Below, in pieces: positions 24,494 to 32,166 of a stretch of DNA of 64,000 bases. Position 1 is the stretch's first letter. The number at the start of each line of letters is the position of its first letter. The stretch is from JAUIAI01 sp050633665 (GTDB lineage Bacteria > Pseudomonadota > Gammaproteobacteria > Burkholderiales > Burkholderiaceae_E): assembly GCA_050633665.1 (NCBI GenBank), contig JBOEGY010000010.1, positions 1-64,000 of the forward strand, read 5' to 3'. The translations under genes were made by a program, and so were the position numbers. The notes beneath the pieces were generated by a model. It searched no databases and had not been told where the DNA came from. It saw only the letters and a program-made list of their open reading frames with translations.

Positions 24494-25012
24494 ATGGCAA
24501 AGATTCAGGCAAGAGTTGGTGGCGAAGACCGGGAAGACGGTCTGCGCGAGAAAATGATCGCGGTCAATCGCGTGACCAAAGTGGTCAAAGGTGGTCGAAT
24601 CCTCGGGTTCGCTGCGTTGGCTGTGGTTGGTGACGGTGATGGCGGCATTGGCATGGGTAAGGGCAAATCCCGCGAAGTGCCGGTTGCTGTTCAAAAAGCG
24701 ATGGACGAGGCGCGTCGCAAGTTATTTAAGATCAGCCTAAAAGAAGGCACGATTCACCATGCGGTCCTTGGCCGTCACGGGGCTTCTGTCGTCTATCTGG
24801 CACCGGCTCCTGTCGGTACCGGCATCATCGCCGGTGGTCCGATGCGTGCTGTGTTCGAAGTGCTTGGTGTGCACAACATTGTGGCTAAGAGTCATGGTTC
24901 CAGTAACCCGTATAACCTGGTTCGGGCGACTCTGAACGCATTGAGCAAAATCAACACACCGTCCGAAATTGCAGCCAAGCGCGGCAAATCAGTTGAAGAG
25001 ATCCTGGCATGA
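24494..25012 (+). CDS. rpsE: 30S ribosomal protein S5 (uS5)
   Basis: A 172-residue S5 at the mRNA entry channel, important for accuracy. The double-stranded RNA-binding part is clear (DGLREKMIAVNRVTKVVKGGRILGFAALAVVGDGDGGIGMGKGKSREVPVAVQKA). It overlaps rpmD by four bases. Confidence 0.98.
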   Translation: MAKIQARVGGEDREDGLREKMIAVNRVTKVVKGGRILGFAALAVVGDGDGGIGMGKGKSREVPVAVQKAMDEARRKLFKISLKEGTIHHAVLGRHGASVVYLAPAPVGTGIIAGGPMRAVFEVLGVHNIVAKSHGSSNPYNLVRATLNALSKINTPSEIAAKRGKSVEEILA

Positions 25013-25188
25013 GCAATAAGACAGTCAAGGTGACCCTGGTTCGCAGCCCTATCGGTACTCGTGATTCTCATCGCGCAACCGTATTGGGTCTCGGACTCAA
25101 GAAAATGCATCAGACCCGTGAGTTGGAAGACACCCCCGCCGTTCGCGGCATGATTACCAAAGTGTCTTATCTGCTCAAGGTCGAGTGA
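25009..25188 (+). CDS. rpmD: 50S ribosomal protein L30 (uL30)
   Basis: A 59-residue L30 reading SNKTVKVTLVRSPIGTRDSH, then RATVLGLGLKKMHQTRELEDTP and MITKVSYLLKVE. Its ATG overlaps the rpsE stop (ATGA). rplO starts 17 bases after its stop. It is short but unmistakable. Confidence 0.97.
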   Translation: MSNKTVKVTLVRSPIGTRDSHRATVLGLGLKKMHQTRELEDTPAVRGMITKVSYLLKVE

Positions 25189-25205
25189 TTCAGGAAATAT
25201 CTGAA

Positions 25206-25637
25206 ATGAAACTCAATACACTGAAGCCCGCTGAAGGCTCCAAGCAAGACCGCCGCCGTGTTGGCCGTGGTATCGGTTCCGGGCTTGGCAAGACCGCTGG
25301 TCGTGGACACAAAGGTCAGAAATCGCGCTCGGGCGGATTTCACAAGGTCGGATTTGAAGGCGGTCAGATGCCAATGCAGCGCCGTCTGCCGAAGCGTGGT
25401 TTTACTTCACGTACGGTCAACGACATCGCTGAGATTCGTCTCAGTGATCTGCAGCGTCTCGAAGCGACCGAAGTTGATCTCCTGACACTCAAGGCTGCCA
25501 AACTGGCGCCGCATCTGGCCAAGGGTGCCAAGGTGTTCTTGTCTGGCAAGATCGAGAAAGCGGTCACTATCAAGGGTCTTGGCGTGACTAAAGGCGCGAA
25601 AGCCGCCATTGAAGCGGCGGGCGGTTCGGTCGCCTGA
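25206..25637 (+). CDS. rplO: 50S ribosomal protein L15 (uL15)
   Basis: A 143-residue L15. The start at ATG 25206 gives MKLNTLKPAEGSKQDRRRVGRGIGSGLGKTAGRGHKGQ, the usual glycine-rich N-terminus; the frame runs seven codons further upstream. QMPMQRRLPKRGF is also typical. secY follows after 54 bases. Confidence 0.97.
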   Translation: MKLNTLKPAEGSKQDRRRVGRGIGSGLGKTAGRGHKGQKSRSGGFHKVGFEGGQMPMQRRLPKRGFTSRTVNDIAEIRLSDLQRLEATEVDLLTLKAAKLAPHLAKGAKVFLSGKIEKAVTIKGLGVTKGAKAAIEAAGGSVA

Positions 25638-25691
25638 AAGGCGGACGCAATCTCGCACATAGTGCTCACTAAAGTAACGGAATACTGAAAC

Positions 25692-27014
25692 GTGGCAACC
25701 TCGCAATCAGCATTAGCAACAGCTCGAAAGTCAGGCGACTTGCAAAAACGCCTGCTTTTCTTGTTGATGGCGCTGATCGTATATCGGATCGGAACGCATA
25801 TTCCGGTGCCTGGTATCGATCCTGACCAGTTGTCATCGCTGTTTCAGAGTCAGCAGGGCGGCATCCTGGACATGTTCAACATGTTCTCTGGTGGCGCCTT
25901 GTCGCGTTTTTCAGTTTTTGCGCTGGGCATCATGCCGTATATCTCGGCATCGATCATCATGCAGTTGCTGACTGTCGTGGTGCCGCAGCTCGAAGCGCTC
26001 AAGAAAGAGGGCGAGGCCGGTCGACGGGTCATTACCAAGTACACCCGCTACTTCACGCTTGGCCTGGCAACGTTTCAGGCGTTCGGTATCGCAGTGGCAC
26101 TGGAAAGCCAGCCTAATCTGGTTGTTGATCCTGGCCTGGTGTTCCGGTTTACCACGGCTGTTTCGCTGGTAACCGGAACAATGTTCCTGATGTGGCTGGG
26201 CGAGCAGATCACGGAGCGCGGCATTGGTAACGGTATTTCGGTGCTGATTTTCGCCGGTATTGTTTCAGGCCTGCCTAGTGCGATTGCCGGAATGGGCGAG
26301 TTGGTTCGCACCGGCTCGATGAGCGTGTTCGTTTCCCTGATCATTGTGGTTCTGGTCGCTGCGGTTACTGCGGTGGTTGTGTTCGTAGAACGGGGCCAGC
26401 GCAAGATAACGGTCAACTATGCCAAGCGTCAGGTCGGTAACCGTGTATATGGTGGCCAGAGTTCGCATCTGCCGCTTAAACTGAATATGTCTGGTGTTAT
26501 TCCGCCGATTTTTGCTTCGTCAATTATTTTGTTCCCGGCAACGATTGCGCAGTGGTTTACTGCGGGCGAATCGTCCAGCGTGGCGGTCAACTGGTTCCGT
26601 GATCTTGCCGGCACGTTGTCGCCTGGTCAGCCGGTTTACATCATCTTCTATGCTTCGGCGATTATCTTCTTCTGTTTCTTCTACACAGCGCTGGTTTTCA
26701 ACAGCCGCGAGACTGCAGACAACTTGAAAAAGAGTGGTGCGTTCTTACCGGGTATTCGACCTGGTGAGCAAACCGCCAAGTACATAGACAAAATTCTTAT
26801 GCGCCTGACTTTTGTCGGGGCTATCTACATCACGCTGGTTTGTTTGTTGCCGGAGTTTCTGATTCTCGAGTGGAACGTTCCGTTCTACTTTGGTGGTACG
26901 TCACTCTTAATCATCGTGGTGGTGACAATGGACTTCATGGCCCAGGTTCAGAACTACATGATGTCTCACCAGTACGAGCCGCTGTTACGCAAGTCCGGCG
27001 CAAAAGGCCTTTAA
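25692..27014 (+). CDS. secY: Protein translocase subunit SecY
   Basis: A 440-residue membrane protein with ten helices, the channel of the Sec translocon. The start is GTG at 25692. The N-terminal IGTHIPVPGID, the plug region with ILDMFNMFSGGALSRFSVFALGIMPYISASIIMQLL, and the cytoplasmic loops with YAKRQVGNRVYGGQSSHLPLKLNMSGVIPPIFASS are conserved. Its place between rplO and infA/rpmJ is standard. Confidence 0.98.
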   Translation: MATSQSALATARKSGDLQKRLLFLLMALIVYRIGTHIPVPGIDPDQLSSLFQSQQGGILDMFNMFSGGALSRFSVFALGIMPYISASIIMQLLTVVVPQLEALKKEGEAGRRVITKYTRYFTLGLATFQAFGIAVALESQPNLVVDPGLVFRFTTAVSLVTGTMFLMWLGEQITERGIGNGISVLIFAGIVSGLPSAIAGMGELVRTGSMSVFVSLIIVVLVAAVTAVVVFVERGQRKITVNYAKRQVGNRVYGGQSSHLPLKLNMSGVIPPIFASSIILFPATIAQWFTAGESSSVAVNWFRDLAGTLSPGQPVYIIFYASAIIFFCFFYTALVFNSRETADNLKKSGAFLPGIRPGEQTAKYIDKILMRLTFVGAIYITLVCLLPEFLILEWNVPFYFGGTSLLIIVVVTMDFMAQVQNYMMSHQYEPLLRKSGAKGL

Positions 27015-27035
27015 GGAGGTCAAAAGAAACCTAGT

Positions 27036-27254
27036 ATGGCGAAAGACGACGTAATTCAAATGCAGGGAGAGGTTGTAGAAAACCTGCCCAATGCGACCTT
27101 CCGGGTCAAGTTAGAGAACGGTCATATGGTTCTCGGTCACATTTCCGGAAAGATGCGCATGCACTACATCCGAATTTTGCCGGGTGACAAAGTAACGGTT
27201 GAGTTAACCCCGTACGACTTATCCCGGGGCCGGATTGTTTTCCGGGCTCGATAG
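27036..27254 (+). CDS. infA: Translation initiation factor IF-1
   Basis: A 72-residue OB-fold protein that covers the A site during initiation. DVIQMQGEVVENLPNATFRVKLENGHMVLGHISGKMRMHYIRILPGDKVTVELTPYDLSRGRIVFRAR-type sequence is complete. In betaproteobacteria an infA copy sits in the ribosomal cluster after secY, as here. AAGGAGG lies upstream at the end of secY. Confidence 0.97.
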   Translation: MAKDDVIQMQGEVVENLPNATFRVKLENGHMVLGHISGKMRMHYIRILPGDKVTVELTPYDLSRGRIVFRAR

Positions 27255-27326
27255 ATCAGCGGTATAGGTCAACGGGTTTATCAAAGTAATTGAAGCAAGC
27301 GAATTAAGAGAATCTGAGGGTTCACC

Positions 27327-27440
27327 ATGAAAGTGAAAGCATCCGTCAAGAAAATCTGCCGCAACTGCAAAGTCATTCGCCGCAATGGCGTGGTCCGTGT
27401 TATCTGCACGGATCCGCGTCATAAGCAGCGCCAGGGCTAA
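27327..27440 (+). CDS. rpmJ: 50S ribosomal protein L36 (bL36)
   Basis: A 37-residue protein too short for most gene callers. C11, C14, C27 and H32 form the zinc site, so this is the zinc-binding form. GAGGG lies nine bases before the ATG. It sits between infA and rpsM as in other proteobacteria. Confidence 0.95.
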   Translation: MKVKASVKKICRNCKVIRRNGVVRVICTDPRHKQRQG

Positions 27441-27470
27441 ACCGGTTAAGGGCGAACGAAGAGAAAATTT

Positions 27471-27836
27471 ATGGCACGTATTTCCGGCATTAATATTCCT
27501 GACCGTCAGCATACCGAGATCGGTCTGACCGCTATTTACGGTATCGGGCGCACCCGTGCTCGTCAGATCTGTGACGACGCTGGCGTTGAAAAAACCAAAC
27601 GCGTTAAAGATCTGAACGACGCTGAACTGGAGCGTATTCGCGAGCAGATCAGCCGGTTCATGGTTGAAGGTGATTTGCGTCGGGAAGTCTCGATGTCGAT
27701 CAAGCGACTGATGGATCTCGGCTGCTACCGTGGCTTGCGTCATCGCCGTGGCTTGCCTGTTCGTGGTCAGCGTACCCGTACTAATGCTCGTACGCGCAAA
27801 GGTCCTCGTAAGGCCGGCATCGCGCTGAAGAAATAA
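27471..27836 (+). CDS. rpsM: 30S ribosomal protein S13 (uS13)
   Basis: A 121-residue S13 of the 30S head, which contacts P-site tRNA and L5. ARISGINIPDRQHTEIGLTAIYGIGRTRARQIC and the basic tail LRHRRGLPVRGQRTRTNARTRKGPRK are typical. It starts the alpha-type set rpsM-rpsK-rpsD-rpoA-rplQ. Confidence 0.98.
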   Translation: MARISGINIPDRQHTEIGLTAIYGIGRTRARQICDDAGVEKTKRVKDLNDAELERIREQISRFMVEGDLRREVSMSIKRLMDLGCYRGLRHRRGLPVRGQRTRTNARTRKGPRKAGIALKK

Positions 27837-27851
27837 TCGGAGTAATAAAGA

Positions 27852-28247
27852 ATGGCCAAACAACAAAGTGGGCAGCGTGTCCGGCGTAAGGTCAAGAAGA
27901 ATGTTTCTGACGGCATTGCCCACGTTCATGCTTCTTTCAATAATACGATCATCACCATTACCGACCGCCAGGGCAATGCTTTAGCCTGGGCATCATCTGG
28001 TGGCGCTGGCTTTAAGGGTTCGCGTAAATCTACTCCGTTCGCGGCGCAGGTTGCGGCCGAAGCGGCAGGCCGTACGGCTCAGGATTGCGGCATTAAGAAT
28101 CTAGAGGTTCAGATTCGCGGACCGGGCCCGGGTCGTGAGAGTTCGGTTCGTGCGCTTAACGCACTCGGTATCAAAATCATGTCTATCTCTGATGTGACGC
28201 CGATCCCGCACAACGGTTGCCGCCCGCCAAAGCGTCGTCGTATCTGA
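27852..28247 (+). CDS. rpsK: 30S ribosomal protein S11 (uS11)
   Basis: A 131-residue S11 of the platform. Marks: ASFNNTIITITDRQGNALAWASSGGAGFKGSRKSTPFAAQ, and the C-terminal SISDVTPIPHNGCRPPKRRRI. A 267-base gap follows before rpsD. Confidence 0.98.
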   Translation: MAKQQSGQRVRRKVKKNVSDGIAHVHASFNNTIITITDRQGNALAWASSGGAGFKGSRKSTPFAAQVAAEAAGRTAQDCGIKNLEVQIRGPGPGRESSVRALNALGIKIMSISDVTPIPHNGCRPPKRRRI

Positions 28248-28514
28248 GATTTCTGCTTTCGGGTGCCGGCGTTCGCTACTGCGGTGGTGTGACCCCGGCC
28301 CCTGTGCTTTTCTGCAAGATTAGTATTTAGCGTCAGAGGCAGGTCAGTGGCCTGTTGCGGTTTGTTTTACAGGAGGCATCCGATCCTGGGTGGTGGTGTT
28401 TTTCTCACCGAACCGATGCATTCGAAGCCCACCGTTCGCCGCCAGTGTTTTTATTGGCTCACAGGAAGTGCGAACTGACCGCGGGAAACCGCGCGAAACT
28501 ACTGAGGAACTTAA
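28248..28514 (+). other. Unusually long rpsK-rpsD gap
   Basis: 267 bases with no gene. An AGGAGG at 28371-28376 has no start codon at a proper distance. A weak stem CCTGT/ACAGG (28351-28355 with 28369-28373) and a small hairpin GCGG-GAAA-CCGC (28481-28492) with a GNRA loop, 22 bases before the rpsD start, are visible. It may be a control region for S4 synthesis. I see no clear promoter. Confidence 0.4.
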
Positions 28515-29135
28515 GTGGCAAGATATACAGGACCCAAGGCGAAGCTGTCACGCCGGGAAGGCACCGATCTCTTCCTGAAGAGCGCTCGCCGCTCTTTGGA
28601 CAGCAAGGCAAAAGAATCCAAACCTGGTCAGCATGGGCGTATCTCAGGCATGCGGATGTCCGACTATGGTCGGCAGTTGCGTGAGAAGCAGAAGGTCAAG
28701 CGGATGTACGGGGTGCTTGAGCGTCAGTTCCGCCGCTATTTCGGTGAAGCGGTACGGCGCAAGGGCAATACCGGCGAGACGTTGTTGCAGCTACTTGAGT
28801 GCCGTCTCGATAATGTGGTTTACCGGATGGGCTTTGGCTCAACCCGCGCTGAAGCGCGTCAGTTGGTCAGCCACAAAGGAATCCTGGTTAACGGTAAGCC
28901 TTTGAATGTCCCGTCTGCGGTTGTTAAACCCGAAGACGTGATCTCTGTCCGTGAAAAGTCTCGCAAGCAAGCGCGTATCGTTGATTCGCTCAATCTGGCT
29001 GAGCAGATCGGTATTGCGAGCTGGGTATCGGTAGACAAGAACAAGATGGAAGGGGTGTTTAAGTCCGTGCCTGATCGTGCTGATCTCGCCGGCGACATCA
29101 ACGAGAGTCTGATCGTCGAGTTGTACTCGCGCTAA
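28515..29135 (+). CDS. rpsD: 30S ribosomal protein S4 (uS4)
   Basis: A 206-residue S4, an assembly initiator and, in E. coli, repressor of the alpha operon. The start is GTG at 28515 with GAGGAAC upstream. The N-terminal region (ARYTGPKAKLSRREGTDLFLKS) lacks zinc cysteines. The S4 RNA-binding domain is at LECRLDNVVYRMGFGSTRAEARQLVSHKGILVNGKPLNVPS. Confidence 0.98.
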   Translation: MARYTGPKAKLSRREGTDLFLKSARRSLDSKAKESKPGQHGRISGMRMSDYGRQLREKQKVKRMYGVLERQFRRYFGEAVRRKGNTGETLLQLLECRLDNVVYRMGFGSTRAEARQLVSHKGILVNGKPLNVPSAVVKPEDVISVREKSRKQARIVDSLNLAEQIGIASWVSVDKNKMEGVFKSVPDRADLAGDINESLIVELYSR

Positions 29136-29153
29136 TAAGTAGAGGAATTGCTA

Positions 29154-30134
29154 ATGCAGACTGCCATGCTGAAGCCACGCATCGTCGAGGTTGAGCAAAT
29201 TGCCGGGTCTCACGCAAGAGTGGTGATGGAGCCATTTGAACGTGGGTACGGTCATACGCTCGGCAACGCGTTGCGTCGCGTTTTGCTGTCTTCGATGGTT
29301 GGCTATGCCCCCACCGAGGTTCAGATTTCGGGCGTCGTTCATGAGTACTCGACGATTGACGGGGTCCGAGAGGACGTCGTGGATCTGTTGCTGAACCTGA
29401 AGGGCGTCGTTTTCAAGCTTCATAACCGTGATGAGGTTTACCTCACGCTAAGCAAGGAAACTCCCGGCCCTGTACTGGCCTCGGATATTGATTTGCCTCA
29501 CGATGTTGAAGTAATTAACGGTGAGCATGTCATTGCGACCCTGACCGAGGGTGGCAAGCTTGATATGTCGATCAAAGTCGAGCGCGGCCGCGGGTATGTA
29601 CCGGGTACGATGCGCGACGCAATGGAAAGCAAGACGATTGGCCGTGTAGTGCTCGATGCGTCCTTCTCGCCAGTGCGCCGCGTGAGCTACACAGTTGAAA
29701 GCGCTCGGGTTGAACAGCGGACCGACCTGGATCGCCTGGTGGTTGATATCGAGACCAATGGTGTGATCGCCCCGGAAGAAGCGGTGCGCCAGTCGGCTCG
29801 CATTCTGGTCGAGCAATTATCAGTCTTTGCTGCTCTCGAAGGTGGTGTTGAACCGGTTGCCGAGCCTGCAGTTGGGCGTGGCCCGCAGGTTGATCCTATC
29901 CTGATGCGTCCGGTTGACGATCTCGAGCTGACCGTACGTTCTGCGAACTGTTTGAAAGCTGAGAACATCTATTACATCGGTGATTTGATTCAACGCACCG
30001 AAAATGAACTGTTGAAAACGCCGAATCTCGGGCGCAAGTCTCTGAACGAAATCAAGGAAGTGCTGGCCTCTCGTGGTCTCACTCTCGGAATGCGTTTAGA
30101 GAACTGGCCGCCGGTCGGACTCGAGCGACCCTGA
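29154..30134 (+). CDS. rpoA: RNA polymerase alpha subunit
   Basis: A 326-residue alpha subunit. I use ATG 29154, with AGAGGA at 29141-29146. The N-terminal domain shows GHTLGNALRRVLLSSMVGYAPTEVQISGVVHEYSTIDGVREDVVDLLLNLK; the C-terminal domain (about 245-310) ends with the DNA-binding helix region GRKSLNEIKEVLASRGLTLGM. Normal for betaproteobacteria. Confidence 0.98.
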   Translation: MQTAMLKPRIVEVEQIAGSHARVVMEPFERGYGHTLGNALRRVLLSSMVGYAPTEVQISGVVHEYSTIDGVREDVVDLLLNLKGVVFKLHNRDEVYLTLSKETPGPVLASDIDLPHDVEVINGEHVIATLTEGGKLDMSIKVERGRGYVPGTMRDAMESKTIGRVVLDASFSPVRRVSYTVESARVEQRTDLDRLVVDIETNGVIAPEEAVRQSARILVEQLSVFAALEGGVEPVAEPAVGRGPQVDPILMRPVDDLELTVRSANCLKAENIYYIGDLIQRTENELLKTPNLGRKSLNEIKEVLASRGLTLGMRLENWPPVGLERP

Positions 30135-30148
30135 TAAGGTAGGTAACC

Positions 30149-30541
30149 ATGCGTCATCGTCACGGACTTCGTAAACTTAACCGCACTAGTGCGCACCGGC
30201 AGGCTTTGCTGCGCAACCTGTGTAATGCACTCATCAGACATGAGCGGATCAAGACCACTCTTCCCAAGGCAAAAGAGCTGCGCCGGGTGGTTGAACCGAT
30301 CATTACACTGGGTAAGAAGCCCAGTCTGGCAAACCGCCGGCTTGCTTTTAATCGACTGCGCGACCGCGAGATGGTGGTCAAGCTGTTCGAGGAGCTGGGT
30401 CCGCGCTTCGCAAACCGTGAAGGCGGTTATCTGCGCATTCTCAAGTTTGGCTTCCGGGTCGGCGACAACGCTCCGATGGCTTATATTGAGTTGCTGGATC
30501 AACCCGAGGAAGCCACTGAGTCGGCTGTAGCCGAGAGTTAG
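30149..30541 (+). CDS. rplQ: 50S ribosomal protein L17 (bL17)
   Basis: A 130-residue L17, last gene of the cluster. MRHRHGLRKLNRTSAHRQALLRNLCNALIRHERIKTTLPKAKELRRVVEPIITLGK is the conserved N-terminal half. A strong terminator follows 30 bases after the stop. Confidence 0.98.
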   Translation: MRHRHGLRKLNRTSAHRQALLRNLCNALIRHERIKTTLPKAKELRRVVEPIITLGKKPSLANRRLAFNRLRDREMVVKLFEELGPRFANREGGYLRILKFGFRVGDNAPMAYIELLDQPEEATESAVAES

Positions 30542-30569
30542 TCACTCAGGCTTCTGCGGCTAGCAGATC

Positions 30570-30607
30570 AAAACGGCGGGGCATCCTGGATGCCCCGCCG
30601 TTTTTTT
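30570..30607 (+). terminator. Intrinsic terminator of the ribosomal cluster
   Basis: CGGCGGGGCAT (574-584 of this kilobase) pairs with ATGCCCCGCCG around a CCTGG loop, with an A-tract before and seven T after. It is a strong terminator for rpsM-rplQ and, through its A/T flanks, could act in the other direction on the cyclase transcript. Confidence 0.95.
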
Positions 30608-30636
30608 ATTGGATTCAAGCTCGCGCCAGAGATGAA

Positions 30637-30650
30637 AGTGTGCGCACACT
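30637..30650. promoter_or_regulatory. Perfect 14-base palindrome, operator-like
   Basis: AGTGTGCGCACACT is fully self-complementary. It sits between the rplQ terminator and the 3' end of the diguanylate cyclase gene. The partner protein is unknown. It is too short and lacks a T-tract to be a terminator. Confidence 0.3.
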
Positions 30651-30753
30651 AACTAAAAACCATCCGTTGTTTTCATGCCCGTGTCATAACCCACGATGGG
30701 TGAACAAATGACGCATGGTCTCAGTTTTGCCAATAGTTAGACTGATTAAAAGA

Positions 30754-30767
30754 AGTGAGTGTTCACT
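30754..30767. promoter_or_regulatory. TetR-operator-like inverted repeat
   Basis: AGTGA-GTGT-TCACT has perfect five-base arms and resembles operators of TetR-family repressors. It lies in the gap between two gene 3' ends (rplQ and the cyclase), where a promoter is not expected. It may be a relic of a lost gene or belong to an unseen transcript. Confidence 0.3.
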
Positions 30768-30832
30768 AATATAAACAGTAAGTCATGGTTGCCTCCGTAT
30801 CGATTCCAGAGTCAACAGCCCCGATGATTTGC

Positions 30833-32026
30833 TTAGATGATCAATCCCATTTCGGCACTATCCGGATCCGAAAATGTTTCAGCGCGATTTCGGCCTTTGG
30901 ACTTGGCCCGGTACAAGGCTTTGTCTGCCTGAGTATTGGCAATCTCCCAATCGTCAAGGCGGGAGAAAGGCTCCGAGATGCCAACGCTTACCTTGGCGTT
31001 CAACACGATTCCGTCCGGTCCGTCCACGGTTGTTTGTTCGACCCGGTGTCGCACCGCCTCGGCCAATTCGATCGCCTGATCTTTGGTGGCACGAGAAAGG
31101 CCGATCAGAAATTCTTCGCCACCGGTACGGGCAACAACATCTTCTTGTCGGACAGAGGCCTTCAAGGAATTCGCCGTCGCCACCAGGACAAGGTCGCCAG
31201 CGTCGTGACCGTGAAGGTCGTTGATATTTTTGAAGTGATCAATATCGACTTGCAGAAAAACCATTGAGGCCGGCTGTCCCGGTTCGAAGTGTTGCTTGAG
31301 GGCTCTTCTGAGGCCGCGTCGATTGAGGATTCCCGTCAGAACATCCGTGTTGGCCATGACGCTTAATTCGAGTCGGATCAAACTAAAGCATATCCAGATC
31401 AAACAGTAGCCGCCGACAAAGGTGGCAATCGCTGCCGAGCCAAAATAGAAGGTTGCATAAGCGGTGAGATGAGTATTGCCCTCGGCGGTCAGCACATCGA
31501 GCAGGCGGACCACTGTCGAACAACCCAGGAACGCCAGCAGCACGCCACCGGTTCGGCTTGGTGCGGTCATGATTCTGCTCTTGTACCAACTGGCGCTCTT
31601 GGAAAAGAACTGGGTGGCGCTCAGGCTGTAGCACATGGCGAGATAGGCGACGACGAGAATGGCCGACCAGCGGCTGTTCAATTGCTGAAGCACCAGAACC
31701 GGGATGGCTGTGCCAATGGCAACCCCAGTGACGATGCGTGTGGCGCGCGCCATCAGGCTGGTGTTCTCGGCATGGGCAAGTTCAAGGCAGCCGTAAAACA
31801 GAAGCGCGCCACCGGCCACGAAACTCAGATCAGACAGCGCTTGCCATTCAGGCGCAACCAGGTTGCTCATTAGCCTGGCGCAAAAGGCAATACCCATCAC
31901 CAGATTGCCAAGACTCCATGCCCTGATACTCCGGACCGCGGGAACCTGCAGGTGAATCAACCAGAACAAGCCAGCACCCAGCAGGCAATGTCCGGCGATG
32001 ATGGTCATAAAGACGTGGTTGATCAT
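30833..32026 (-). CDS. Membrane diguanylate cyclase (GGDEF)
   Basis: A 397-residue protein starting at MINHVFMTIIAG; a longer open frame upstream lacks support. Residues 1-215 hold six or seven membrane helices with no recognised sensor family. The GGDEF domain (about 223-385) has the active motif GGEEF (302-306), the metal site DIDHFKNIND (261-270), and an RxxD inhibitory site (R293-D296) five residues before GGEEF. It should make cyclic di-GMP and be inhibited by product. No EAL domain is present. It is a single gene, 140 bases from the MFS gene end. Confidence 0.9.
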   Translation of the reverse strand: MINHVFMTIIAGHCLLGAGLFWLIHLQVPAVRSIRAWSLGNLVMGIAFCARLMSNLVAPEWQALSDLSFVAGGALLFYGCLELAHAENTSLMARATRIVTGVAIGTAIPVLVLQQLNSRWSAILVVAYLAMCYSLSATQFFSKSASWYKSRIMTAPSRTGGVLLAFLGCSTVVRLLDVLTAEGNTHLTAYATFYFGSAAIATFVGGYCLIWICFSLIRLELSVMANTDVLTGILNRRGLRRALKQHFEPGQPASMVFLQVDIDHFKNINDLHGHDAGDLVLVATANSLKASVRQEDVVARTGGEEFLIGLSRATKDQAIELAEAVRHRVEQTTVDGPDGIVLNAKVSVGISEPFSRLDDWEIANTQADKALYRAKSKGRNRAETFSDPDSAEMGLII

Positions 32027-32166
32027 CCCAGTTATCCGAGATTCTGTTCTTATTGGTCGAGGCCTTAGTCTTAACCATGCAGGAACCCGCGGGGTTGCAA
32101 TTGCCCCACAAAGCACCTTGTGTTTCGTCCGGTGTTCCCCGCGAGTTGATCAAACCGGCCCAGAGC

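Noticed and set aside
30785..31267. 160-codon plus-strand frame over the cyclase 3' end
   Set aside because: Most of it is antisense to the conserved GGDEF domain and it matches no family.
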